Of a stretch of 43,599 nucleotides of DNA, positions 18,181 to 25,327 are shown in pieces (the first letter of the stretch is position 1; each line of letters starts with the position of its first letter). Under the pieces are notes generated by a model. It was not told the origin of the DNA. It saw nothing but the letters and a program-made list of their open reading frames with translations, and did no database searches. The DNA is from Rhizobiales bacterium Ga0077548 (GTDB lineage Bacteria > Pseudomonadota > Alphaproteobacteria > Rhizobiales > Xanthobacteraceae), in contig LNEZ01000089.1 in assembly GCA_001464215.1 (NCBI GenBank), forward strand, positions 1 to 43,599, in the 5' to 3' direction. A program made the position numbers and the translations under genes.

Positions 18181-18283
18181 GAACGCCAATCGCAACCCGA
18201 AGCAGGGCAGCGCACCTTATTGATCACGAAAAGCGCGATCTTCTAAGGGCTTACTCTAGTTTCGGATCGTGAACGGAGGGTAA

Positions 18284-18304
18284 ATTTGCGAGTTAGTCGC
18301 AAAT
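18284..18304. repeat. Perfect inverted repeat between rhlE and the diguanylate cyclase gene
   Basis: ATTTGCGA (18284-18291) and TCGCAAAT (18297-18304) are perfectly complementary around GTTAG. It lies 11 bases past the rhlE stop and about 100 bases upstream of the diguanylate cyclase start, both on the minus strand. It lacks a convincing T-run, so it could be a weak terminator for rhlE or an operator for the next gene. Confidence 0.45.
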
Positions 18305-18314
18305 AGTTTGGGTA

Positions 18315-19757
18315 TCAACTTACCGGTTCGCGAGGCTTCAAATTCACTGGCCGATGCAGGAAAGCGGGGAGTTGCGAGGCATCGCTCGAGACACCGCTTT
18401 GCGGCCGCGGCGCGGTTTTTTGCTCCGCATTCCGCACTGGCGGCACATTTTCGGTCCGCTCGGGGGCAGAAGCACTCGTTTCCGTCCGTTCTGGAGCCGA
18501 AGCGCGGTTTCCCGGCTTGCGGCCTTTGCCGCCACGGCGTCCGCGCCGTTTGCCGTCGCGCGGCTCACGAGCCCCGGTTACTTCGGTGTTACTAGACGGA
18601 AGTTCTACGGAGGATTGTTCGGCTCCGAGCCATTCGATGCTCTGGCCGATCAGCTTTTCGATCGCGTCGATCGATTTCTTGTCCATCGGCGCTACGAGCG
18701 TGAAGGCTTCGCCGGTGCGTCCGGCGCGGCCGGTACGGCCGATGCGGTGGACGTAGTCTTCCGCGTGGTAGGGCGCGTCGAAATTGAAGACGTGGCTCAC
18801 TTCCGGAATATCGAGACCGCGGGCCGCGACATCGCTTGCAACCAGGAACGTGGTCTCGCCTTTGCGGAAGGCTTCCAGCGCTGCCGTGCGCGCGTGCTGA
18901 TCCATATCGCCGTGAAGGGCTGCGGCATTGAAGCCGTGCTTCACCAGTGACTTGTGCAGGAGCGCTACATCGCGCTTGCGATTGCAGAAAATAATGGCGT
19001 TCCGGATCGCACCGGCGTCGGTGAGCAATTTCCGCAAGACTTCGCGCTTTTCGAAATCTTTCGAACTGGTGGCGACCAGCTTCTGGACGATGTTGTTGAC
19101 GGTGCTTGCCGGCCTCGAGACTTCGATCTGAACCGGGTTCGAGAGGAAGGTTTCGGTCAGCCGCTGGATTTCCGGCGGCATGGTCGCGGAGAAGAACAGC
19201 GTCTGCCGCGTAAAAGGAACGAGTTTGCAGATGCGCTCGATGTCCGGGATGAAGCCCATGTCGAGCATACGGTCGGCTTCGTCGATGACGAGCAGTTCGA
19301 CACCGGTGAGGAGCAGGCGGCCGCGCTCATGATGGTCGAGCAGGCGGCCTGGCGTCGCGATCAGCACGTCCACGCCCCGCATCAGTTTGTTGTCCTGGTC
19401 GTCGAAGGAGACGCCGCCGATTAGAAGCGCGATCGAGAGCTTGTGGTTCTTGCCGTATTTGATGAAGCTTTCTTCGACCTGGGCCGCGAGTTCGCGGGTC
19501 GGCTCCAGGATCAGCGTGCGCGGCATACGCGCACGCGCGCGGCCTTGCTCGAGCATCGTAATCATCGGGAGCGTGAAGGCGGCGGTCTTGCCGGTGCCGG
19601 TCTGTGCGATGCCGAGAACGTCGCGGCGATTGAGAACGTGGGGAATGGCTTGCGCCTGAATGGGCGTCGGGGTCGTATACCCGGAGGCCTCAACGGCTGA
19701 GAGCACTTTCTGGCTCAAGCCGAGTTCGGAAAAGTTCATGTAGTTCTTAGGTTCCAT
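18315..19757 (-). CDS. rhlE: DEAD-box RNA helicase, RhlE type
   Basis: ATP-dependent RNA helicase involved in ribosome assembly or RNA turnover. 480 residues with all core motifs: Q motif GYTTPTPIQ, AQTGTGKT, PTRELAAQ, TPGRLLDH, VIDEADRMLD, FFSATM, ARGLDIPEV and HRIGRTGRAG. After the core comes a basic, low-complexity tail (KRRGRRGGKGRKPG) in which the block SAPERTE occurs twice. Start at ATG 19757 (MEPKNYM); family comparison would equally allow ATG 19739 (MNFSELGLS). A long untranslated leader is likely if the promoter at 19877-19904 is used. Confidence 0.93.
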   Translation of the reverse strand: MEPKNYMNFSELGLSQKVLSAVEASGYTTPTPIQAQAIPHVLNRRDVLGIAQTGTGKTAAFTLPMITMLEQGRARARMPRTLILEPTRELAAQVEESFIKYGKNHKLSIALLIGGVSFDDQDNKLMRGVDVLIATPGRLLDHHERGRLLLTGVELLVIDEADRMLDMGFIPDIERICKLVPFTRQTLFFSATMPPEIQRLTETFLSNPVQIEVSRPASTVNNIVQKLVATSSKDFEKREVLRKLLTDAGAIRNAIIFCNRKRDVALLHKSLVKHGFNAAALHGDMDQHARTAALEAFRKGETTFLVASDVAARGLDIPEVSHVFNFDAPYHAEDYVHRIGRTGRAGRTGEAFTLVAPMDKKSIDAIEKLIGQSIEWLGAEQSSVELPSSNTEVTGAREPRDGKRRGRRGGKGRKPGNRASAPERTETSASAPERTENVPPVRNAEQKTAPRPQSGVSSDASQLPAFLHRPVNLKPREPVS

Positions 19758-19876
19758 CTCGCCCGGTGGGCTGCTTCCTCATCGGTTCAGGCCGTATGCC
19801 TGGTAACGTCGGGTGAGGAGCGCCAGATCGAGGGCGTTGCGGGGCGATTCCAAAAATCTGCCCTTCGATGCGTTGC

Positions 19877-19904
19877 AACATAGGAAGAAATCGCGGGAAG
19901 TCAA
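19877..19904 (-). promoter_or_regulatory. Candidate promoter of rhlE
   Basis: On the minus strand TTGACT (19899-19904) and TATGTT (19877-19882) are 16 bases apart. This would give a leader of about 110 bases before the helicase gene, in line with long leaders seen for cold-responsive RNA helicase mRNAs. Prediction only. Confidence 0.4.
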
Positions 19905-19959
19905 TGAAAATCGCTGCTAAACGGCTATGCGGCGCAATCAGGGTGAAGACGGGGTGAGT

Positions 19960-20661
19960 ATGGAAGCGGCTGTTCCGGTGGTCATGGTGCCGGGTCTGAA
20001 CTGCTCGGCACGGGTATATGCGCCGCAGGTGCCGGCCCTTTGGCCGTTCGGTCCGGTGCAGATTGCCGATCACCGGCGCGGGAACTCCATGACGGCGATC
20101 GCAAAGTCGATCCTGGAGCACGCGCCGCCGCGTTTTGCGCTCATCGGCTTCTCCATGGGCGGCTACATATCCCTCGAAATTCTGCGGCAGGCGAAGGAGC
20201 GGGTGCTGAAGTTGGCGCTCGTCGACACCGCCGCCGCTGCCGACCGTCCGGAGCAGACCGAAAAGCGGCTTAAGAACATTGCGATGACACGCGAAGGAAA
20301 AGCCGCAGAGCGCGAAGAAGCGCTGTGGCCGCTACTGGTCCATGAATCGCGCCTGAAGGACGAAGCGGTTCGCAGCGTCGTGAAGGAAATGAACCAGGAG
20401 ACCGGCGCCGAGGTTTATATCAATCAGCAGACTGCGATCATGAACCGCGCGGATTCAAGGCCGCTCTTAAAAGACCTCAAGATGGAGACGCTGATCGTGG
20501 TCGGCGACTCGGATCAGCTGACACCGCCCGCGGCGGCAAAGGAAATGCACGAACTGGTCGCGGGTTCGCGCCTCGATGTCATTCCTAATTGCGGGCATAT
20601 GTCTACGCTGGAGCGTCCAGACCGCGTGACGAAACTCTTGGTGGAGTGGCTTGCGGAATGA
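19960..20661 (+). CDS. Alpha/beta hydrolase
   Basis: 233-residue alpha/beta hydrolase of unknown substrate. Motifs: VVMVPGLNCSARVY at the N-terminus, nucleophile elbow LIGFSMGGY with Ser65, VVGDSDQLTPP carrying the catalytic Asp and PNCGHMSTLERPD carrying the His. No signal peptide. ATG 19960 follows GGGGTGAG; the in-frame ATG at 19927 has no Shine-Dalgarno. Its TGA overlaps an ATG (ATGA, 20658-20661) that opens a short frame leading into the next gene, so the two are probably translationally linked. Divergent from rhlE. Confidence 0.88.
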   Translation: MEAAVPVVMVPGLNCSARVYAPQVPALWPFGPVQIADHRRGNSMTAIAKSILEHAPPRFALIGFSMGGYISLEILRQAKERVLKLALVDTAAAADRPEQTEKRLKNIAMTREGKAAEREEALWPLLVHESRLKDEAVRSVVKEMNQETGAEVYINQQTAIMNRADSRPLLKDLKMETLIVVGDSDQLTPPAAAKEMHELVAGSRLDVIPNCGHMSTLERPDRVTKLLVEWLAE

Positions 20662-20689
20662 GCAGGGGTGAAAACGACATTGCGGGCTC

Positions 20690-21124
20690 GTGCTCGTGAC
20701 GCTGCTCTTGGCGTTCGCGCTCGATTACTTTTATCCGCAGGGACACATGGCGCGGACGGCTTCAGGTTTACGCTATCTGGCATCCGGAATGGCGTTGTTG
20801 TGTGGTGTAGTTTTGTTAGGTGCTGCCGCCAATGAAATGCGAAAGGCAGAGACGAACATTCCGACCTGGGAGCCGACGCTGGCACTCGCGACCGGCGGCG
20901 CTTACGCGCGCTCGCGAAATCCGATTTATCTCGCGTTCATCGTTTTGCTGATCGGGATCGCGCTCTTGTTCAATTCGGACTGGCTGCTGGTTTTGCTCGT
21001 TCCGTTCGTGCTGGTCATCCACTACGGCGTGATCCGGCGCGAGGAGGTGTATCTGCTCGCGCGCTTCGGTGCGCCTTATGCGGACTACATGAAGCGGGTG
21101 CCGCGCTATATCTGGGGCATTTAA
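20690..21124 (+). CDS. Isoprenylcysteine carboxyl methyltransferase-like membrane protein, N-terminus possibly frameshifted
   Basis: 144 residues as read from GTG 20690, with three or four hydrophobic segments and the C-terminal family signature GAYARSRNPIYLAF plus IRREEVYLLARFGAPYADYMKRVPRYI, as in the ICMT/PEMT phospholipid-methyltransferase superfamily. In bacteria the substrate is usually unknown. The N-terminus seems short. A better-placed ATG at 20658, coupled to the previous gene by ATGA, reads MSRGENDIAGSCS and then stops; one extra base near 20689 would join it to this frame. Either the gene starts at GTG 20690 with a poor ribosome site or a one-base lesion separates the true start. 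Confidence 0.75.
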   Translation: MLVTLLLAFALDYFYPQGHMARTASGLRYLASGMALLCGVVLLGAAANEMRKAETNIPTWEPTLALATGGAYARSRNPIYLAFIVLLIGIALLFNSDWLLVLLVPFVLVIHYGVIRREEVYLLARFGAPYADYMKRVPRYIWGI

Positions 21125-21128
21125 CCGG

Positions 21129-22301
21129 TCAGTCTATCGGAAGACCGACGTAGTTTTCCGCGAGCGCCTTCGCCGCCGCTTCCGACGAGGTCACGTAATC
21201 GAGTTCTGCGAGCTGCCGCTTGCGGTCGAACGCGCTGTCCTTCGGATTCAAATGCAGCATCGTGGTCATGAAATACGAGAAGCGCTGCGCCTTCCAGATG
21301 CGCGAGAGGCACTTCTTCGAATAGCCTTCGATCAGCGCCGTATTGTTCGACTTGTAAAAGGCTTCCAGTGCGCGCGAAAGAAACAGCACGTCGGCGGTGG
21401 CGAGGTTCATGCCCTTGGCGCCGGTCGGCGGCACGATGTGCGCGGCGTCACCTGCTAGAAACAAACGCTTATACTGCATCGGTTCGGTGACGAAGCTGCG
21501 CATTGCGGTGACGCCTTTTTCGATAATGCGTCCGGTTTTCAGACGCGTCTCGCCTTCAGGGCCAAGGCGGCGCTTCAACTCCGCCCAGATTTCCTCGTCG
21601 GGCCATTTCTTCGCATCTTCGTCCGGATCGCACTGGAGATAGGCGCGCGTAATCATTGGCGCGCGCATCGCATAGAGCGAGAAGCCACGGTCGTGGTTGT
21701 TGTAGATCAACTCGTGGTTGACGGGCGGGGACTCCGCGAGAATGCCGAGCCAGCCGAACGGATAAACGCGCTCGAATTCGGTGAGCACGCCCGTGGGTAC
21801 GCTCGGGCGGCAGATGCCGTGGAATCCGTCGCACCCGGCGATGAAATCGCAAGTAATTTCATGCGACTCGCCGTTCTTTTTGAATCGGATTGTCGGCTTG
21901 TCGCTCTCCAGATCGTGGACAGATGTATCGGAAACCTCGAATTCGATTCTCCCGCCTTGGCTTAGGCGTGCTTGAATCAAGTCTTTAACGACTTCATGTT
22001 GTCCGTAAACGGTGATCGTCTTGTTCACCAAGGACTTGAAATCAATCCGGCGACCGACTCCATTGACTCGGATTTCGATGCCTTCGTGAACGAGGCCCTG
22101 CTTGCGCATACGCGCGCCGACGCCGAGTTCGTCGAGCAGGTCCGTCGCCCAGTGTTCCAGCACGCCGGCGCGAATGCGCGCCTCGACATAAGCGCGCGAG
22201 CGGTTCTCGATGATGATGTTGTCGATGCCGAGACGGTGCAGCAACAGCGACAGCGTCAGGCCGGCCGGGCCGGCGCCGATAATTCCGACTTGGGTACGCA
22301 T
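21129..22301 (-). CDS. pobA: 4-hydroxybenzoate 3-monooxygenase
   Basis: FAD- and NADPH-dependent hydroxylase that turns 4-hydroxybenzoate into protocatechuate, feeding the beta-ketoadipate pathway. 390 residues, the usual length. FAD dinucleotide motif GIIGAGPAGL at the N-terminus, the PobA-typical RIRAGVLEH, the DG motif GCDGFHG, and the second FAD motif FLAGDAAHIVPPTGAKGMNLA. The substrate-site tyrosines known from the Pseudomonas enzyme are retained in ELIYNNH and ENYVGLP. No transcriptional regulator or ring-cleavage gene lies next to it. A hairpin covers the ribosome binding site and a perfect palindrome lies about 60 bases upstream. Confidence 0.95.
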   Translation of the reverse strand: MRTQVGIIGAGPAGLTLSLLLHRLGIDNIIIENRSRAYVEARIRAGVLEHWATDLLDELGVGARMRKQGLVHEGIEIRVNGVGRRIDFKSLVNKTITVYGQHEVVKDLIQARLSQGGRIEFEVSDTSVHDLESDKPTIRFKKNGESHEITCDFIAGCDGFHGICRPSVPTGVLTEFERVYPFGWLGILAESPPVNHELIYNNHDRGFSLYAMRAPMITRAYLQCDPDEDAKKWPDEEIWAELKRRLGPEGETRLKTGRIIEKGVTAMRSFVTEPMQYKRLFLAGDAAHIVPPTGAKGMNLATADVLFLSRALEAFYKSNNTALIEGYSKKCLSRIWKAQRFSYFMTTMLHLNPKDSAFDRKRQLAELDYVTSSEAAAKALAENYVGLPID

Positions 22302-22335
22302 GGTTCCCCCGAACGTTCTTCTTTTGGGGAGAACC
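22302..22335 (-). promoter_or_regulatory. Hairpin overlapping the pobA ribosome binding site
   Basis: In the minus-strand transcript GGUUCUCCCC (22326-22335) can pair with GGGGGAACC (22302-22310), nine base pairs with one bulged base around a 15-base loop. The second arm contains the GGGGGA Shine-Dalgarno and ends directly at the pobA AUG, so the stem would hide the start site. Confidence 0.5.
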
Positions 22336-22360
22336 TAGCGTAATTCGCTTGCGCCGGGTG

Positions 22361-22390
22361 GGATCAGCCTGGGTAACGGCTGATCCTTTT
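22361..22390. terminator. Perfect inverted repeat between yidB-like gene and pobA
   Basis: GGATCAGCC (22361-22369) and GGCTGATCC (22378-22386) pair perfectly around an 8-base loop. TTTT follows on the + strand, but the flanking genes both run on the minus strand, where the hairpin follows the yidB-like stop by 13 bases without a T-run. It may be a terminator-like structure or an operator upstream of pobA. Confidence 0.5.
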
Positions 22391-22399
22391 CCGGAGCGA

Positions 22400-22804
22400 T
22401 TAGGCGCCGCGGCGGCTTTCCGCAGCGTGGTTGCCTGCCAGCTCGCCGTTCGGGCTCGCCTGATTGACGGCCTCGGGAAGGTATTTGCTCAGCTTGTCGA
22501 GCACTTCATCGACCGGAATTCCCATTTGCTTCGCTATCTGGCGAAGCTGTTCGTTGCCGAGCGCATCCTTGAGCTGGTTCTCGTTGACCGGGGCGTTCTG
22601 GCCATTGCCGAGCCAGCTATCGACCTGCTTCTGCAAGCCGCCTTCCTGAAGCTGCTTGAGCAAACCGCCGATCGAGCCGAGGTCGGTGTTCTTCAGAATC
22701 TGGCCGAAGATGTCCGGCAGTTGCGACTGCTGTTGCTGCGATACGTTGCCGTTGAGAACGTTCTTTAAAACCTCGCCGAGAATGCCGCCGAAAATACTAT
22801 TCAT
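22400..22804 (-). CDS. YidB-family protein (DUF937)
   Basis: 134 residues, function unknown. The sequence has the family pattern of a short hydrophobic N-terminus (MNSIFGGILGEVLKNVL), a Gln-rich stretch, LPDIFGQILKN with GSIGGLLKQLQEGGLQKQVDSWLGNGQN (in two parts), then ENQLKDALG and a final helix pair LRQIAKQMGIPVDEVLDKLSKYLPEAVN, where YidB-like proteins end. ATG 22804 has GGAGG eight bases upstream; ATG 22819 is a possible alternative, and the longer frame to 23092 lies antisense to the MBL gene. Confidence 0.82.
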   Translation of the reverse strand: MNSIFGGILGEVLKNVLNGNVSQQQQSQLPDIFGQILKNTDLGSIGGLLKQLQEGGLQKQVDSWLGNGQNAPVNENQLKDALGNEQLRQIAKQMGIPVDEVLDKLSKYLPEAVNQASPNGELAGNHAAESRRGA

Positions 22805-22924
22805 GAGAAAGCCCTCCATCGCCGTAAGACTATGCACACAGCACAGCGTCATGGCACTGTCCACACGGGACGTGACAGGCAATGTGGTCGCGGATTGTGG
22901 CCGCTCTGCGAAGGGAAGTACGAA

Positions 22925-23782
22925 ATGAAGTGGAAGGTCGGCGCGGTCACGGTCACGAAGATCGTCGAGATCGAAGGGGCGGGCGGCACCAAGTTCATCC
23001 TGCCGCAGGCAGCACCAGACGTTGTTCGCGAGATGGATTGGCTCATTCCGCGTTACGCAACGCCGGAAGGCAAGCTCAAGATGAGCATTCACGCTTACGT
23101 GGTCGAAGCGGGGAAGCGGCGGATTGTGGTCGACACCGGTCTCGGCAACGATAAACAGGGCAGGCGCGTTGCCATCTGGAATAATCTGAACACGCCGTTC
23201 TTATTCAAGATGACGGAAGCGGGCTTCGCCCCGGAGACCATCGACACCGTGATCTGCACGCATCTCCATGTCGATCACGTCGGCTGGAATACGAAGCTGG
23301 TAGCCGGCAAATGGGTGCCGGCCTTCCCGAACGCGAAATATCTCTTCGGCAAGACCGAGTACGATTTCTGGAATGCATCCGGAGACAACACGGAGCCGCG
23401 GGCGGTATTTGATGACTCCGTAAAGCCGGTCGTCGATGCCGGGCAGGCGAGGCTGATCGAAAGCGCCCATCAAGTCTGCGACGAGGTCAGCACCTTTCCG
23501 ACGCCCGGCCATAGCCCCGGCCACATCAGTATTCTGATCCGCTCGCAGGGCGAGGAAGCGATGCTCCTCGGCGATGTCGCCCATCACCCCTGCCAGTTCG
23601 AACATCTTGACTGGGTGTCGTCCTACGATGGCGACGACCCGGAAGCGTCGACGAAAATGCGAGACGAGTTACTTGGTAAACTCGCGGGCACCAAGACGCG
23701 CGTCTTCGGCGGGCACTTCGATCCGGGTTACGTGGTGCGGCAGGGCAAGGCCTTCCGGCTTTTGGAAACGCTGGCAAAATAA
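22925..23782 (+). CDS. MBL-fold metallo-hydrolase
   Basis: 285-residue dinuclear-metal hydrolase, probably zinc-dependent, substrate unknown; AHL-lactonase-like and phosphodiesterase-like members both occur in the family. Metal ligands: CTHLHVDHVG (HxHxDH), the later His in TPGHSPGHIS, Asp in LLGDVAHH and the final His in FGGHFDPG. No signal peptide. ATG 22925 (MKWKVGAV) follows AGGGAAG; the longer frame from 22832 is unsupported. Divergent from the YidB-family gene, followed by the cold-shock promoter. Confidence 0.88.
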   Translation: MKWKVGAVTVTKIVEIEGAGGTKFILPQAAPDVVREMDWLIPRYATPEGKLKMSIHAYVVEAGKRRIVVDTGLGNDKQGRRVAIWNNLNTPFLFKMTEAGFAPETIDTVICTHLHVDHVGWNTKLVAGKWVPAFPNAKYLFGKTEYDFWNASGDNTEPRAVFDDSVKPVVDAGQARLIESAHQVCDEVSTFPTPGHSPGHISILIRSQGEEAMLLGDVAHHPCQFEHLDWVSSYDGDDPEASTKMRDELLGKLAGTKTRVFGGHFDPGYVVRQGKAFRLLETLAK

Positions 23783-23797
23783 TTGTTCCCGTCTGTC

Positions 23798-23826
23798 TTG
23801 CCAGCTTCACGAACCGCACGTATATG
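23798..23826 (+). promoter_or_regulatory. Candidate promoter of the cold-shock gene
   Basis: TTGCCA (23798-23803) and TATATG (23821-23826) are exactly 17 bases apart. Transcription would start near 23833, giving a leader of about 137 bases before the ATG at 23970. Long structured leaders are a hallmark of cold-regulated csp mRNAs. Confidence 0.5.
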
Positions 23827-23969
23827 CCCGCCATCGAATTTCGGCCGAACGACGTGGTCCTGGCGGTTAACCGCCTTATGCTTCTAACTTCACCAAAATC
23901 GATGCCACCGGACGTGCGTCACCCGACGCAGGTTCAACTTCGACTCTATCTTTGATCGGAAAAACTACG

Positions 23970-24176
23970 ATGAGCACTGGAACCGTGAAGTGGTTCAATA
24001 CCCAAAAAGGCTTTGGTTTCATTCAGCCGGATGACGGCGGCAAGGATGTGTTCGTTCACATCTCGGCCGTGCAGCGTTCGGGTCTCCAGACCCTGAATGA
24101 AGGCCAGAAGATCTCGTTCGAGGTCGTTCAGGACAAGCGCAGCGGCAAGGCCGCCGCCGAGAACCTGCAGGCGTAA
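23970..24176 (+). CDS. Cold-shock protein, CspA family
   Basis: 68-residue single-strand nucleic-acid binding protein (RNA chaperone). Starts [10 protein letters not shown], with RNP1 as KGFGFIQ and RNP2 as VFVHIS, and the usual C-terminal [10 protein letters not shown]. An in-frame ATG six codons upstream (23952) would add MIGKTT, which is not typical. A leader with a candidate promoter precedes it and a strong terminator follows, so it is a single-gene unit. Which cspA paralogue this is cannot be told. Confidence 0.95.
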   Translation: MSTGTVKWFNTQKGFGFIQPDDGGKDVFVHISAVQRSGLQTLNEGQKISFEVVQDKRSGKAAAENLQA

Positions 24177-24220
24177 GCCACTTCGCGATGCTGCTCTCGT
24201 TGGCGGCATCTGAAAGCAAG

Positions 24221-24249
24221 AAAGCCCGCTCGAAAGAGCGGGCTTTTTT
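24221..24249 (+). terminator. Rho-independent terminator of the cold-shock gene
   Basis: AAAGCCCGCTC (24221-24231) and GAGCGGGCTTT (24236-24246) form a perfect 11-bp stem around GAAA, followed by T residues to 24249. It ends the csp unit 45 bases after its stop. Confidence 0.92.
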
Positions 24250-24300
24250 CTTTTGTCGGCGGCAGTCATCGCCCGCTTGCGGGTTATGACCACTAAAAAG

Positions 24301-24786
24301 TCAGCGGTGGCCGTTTTTCTTTTTCGCGGCCTGTTTTCGCGCGGCCTTCCTGCGCGCTTCCGCCCGCTCGCGCTTGCGGCGGTTTAAGCAGGTGTTGCAC
24401 TTGCAGCCGACCGGCTTGATGAAGCTGTCGAAATAATCCTGTCCGTAGCTGACGAGGATTTCCTCGCCCGGCTTGATGTTCCAGCGCGAGCGATAATAGA
24501 TTTTCATGGCGTATTGGTACGCCTCGACATTCGGCCGGCAGGAGTGATTGACGTAGCGCGCGATATTCGAGCGCGGCGAGCCGTCGATCGACCATTTGTC
24601 GTTCAGTTCGAACACATAGCGGTTGTCGGTGTTGTCCTCGATCCATTCCGCGCGTTTGTTGCCGATCTTGCGCCCCGTGTATTCGACGACGCGCGAGCCC
24701 TTCTTGATGGGTTCTGTGGCGAAGAGGCCGAGGCCGGTGCGGGACTTGCCGATACGGTATGGATGCTTGGAACTGAGCTTTGGCAT
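24301..24786 (-). CDS. SET-domain protein-lysine methyltransferase
   Basis: 161 residues. It has the SET signatures in order: SRTGLGLFATEPIKKG, EYTGRKI, YVNHSCRPNVEAY, and GEEILVSYGQDYF, followed by a post-SET-like CKCNTC that could bind zinc together with the active site. A Lys/Arg-rich tail ends the protein. SET enzymes transfer methyl from AdoMet to protein lysines; bacterial targets are mostly unknown. Start at ATG 24786 (MPKLSSKHPYRIG); the longer frame to 24888 has no support. Convergent with the csp unit, divergent from the secreted-protein gene. Confidence 0.88.
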   Translation of the reverse strand: MPKLSSKHPYRIGKSRTGLGLFATEPIKKGSRVVEYTGRKIGNKRAEWIEDNTDNRYVFELNDKWSIDGSPRSNIARYVNHSCRPNVEAYQYAMKIYYRSRWNIKPGEEILVSYGQDYFDSFIKPVGCKCNTCLNRRKRERAEARRKAARKQAAKKKNGHR

Positions 24787-24919
24787 TGCCGTTCTACTAA
24801 GTCCGCTTCGCAGAAATTGCCAGCGCCAACCCGGTGGCGGGGTGCCGCTATCCAGAACTTTTCGTGCCCGGCGCGGGCATAAAATCAATGCTAGGGTTGG
24901 CTTGAAACATGAGGTCCGG

Positions 24920-25327
24920 ATGACGTTGCTTCGTATTGCCGCCTTGCTGATCTTGCTTACCGCTTCGGCGCAAGCGCAGGAGGAGAAGAAGACCGCGATC
25001 GACGTGGTGCAGGCGGAACTCAGTATCTGCGTGGTCTATTATACCTTCGTGCGCGGCTGCGCGATCGAGCAGGCGCAGGTGAATGTTGCGTCGGTCGCGA
25101 CCGCGAATGCCGATAAGCTGCGCAAATACGCTTTTCAGGCGGGCCAGACCATCCGGATGGATAACGACGCCATGATCGCCCGCCAGAAGGTGGCGGTCGA
25201 ACAGCAGCAGAAGCTCCTGGAAGGCGACTGCAAGAATATCGTGAAGCTCGAAGAGGCCTATGGCCCGCGCTGCAAGACGCTATCCGACGATCCGCAGGCG
25301 ATACTGGATCAGTATTTGAAGCGCTAA
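24920..25327 (+). CDS. Small secreted protein with four cysteines, unknown function
   Basis: 135 residues. A clear Sec signal peptide (MTLLRIAALLILLTASAQAQ, cleavage after about AQA) is followed by a helical, Gln- and Ala-rich mature part with four cysteines (SICVVY, RGCAIEQ, GDCKNIV, PRCKTL) that could form two disulfides in the periplasm. No family recognised. GAGG lies five bases before the ATG. Its TAA overlaps the parE stop in CTAA (25324-25327), a four-base convergent overlap. Confidence 0.8.
   Translation: MTLLRIAALLILLTASAQAQEEKKTAIDVVQAELSICVVYYTFVRGCAIEQAQVNVASVATANADKLRKYAFQAGQTIRMDNDAMIARQKVAVEQQQKLLEGDCKNIVKLEEAYGPRCKTLSDDPQAILDQYLKR

Noticed and set aside
23824..23955. Short open frame MPAIEFRPND... 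before the cold-shock gene
   Set aside because: Its ATG lies inside the predicted -10 hexamer, so it would not be in the mRNA; no ribosome site.
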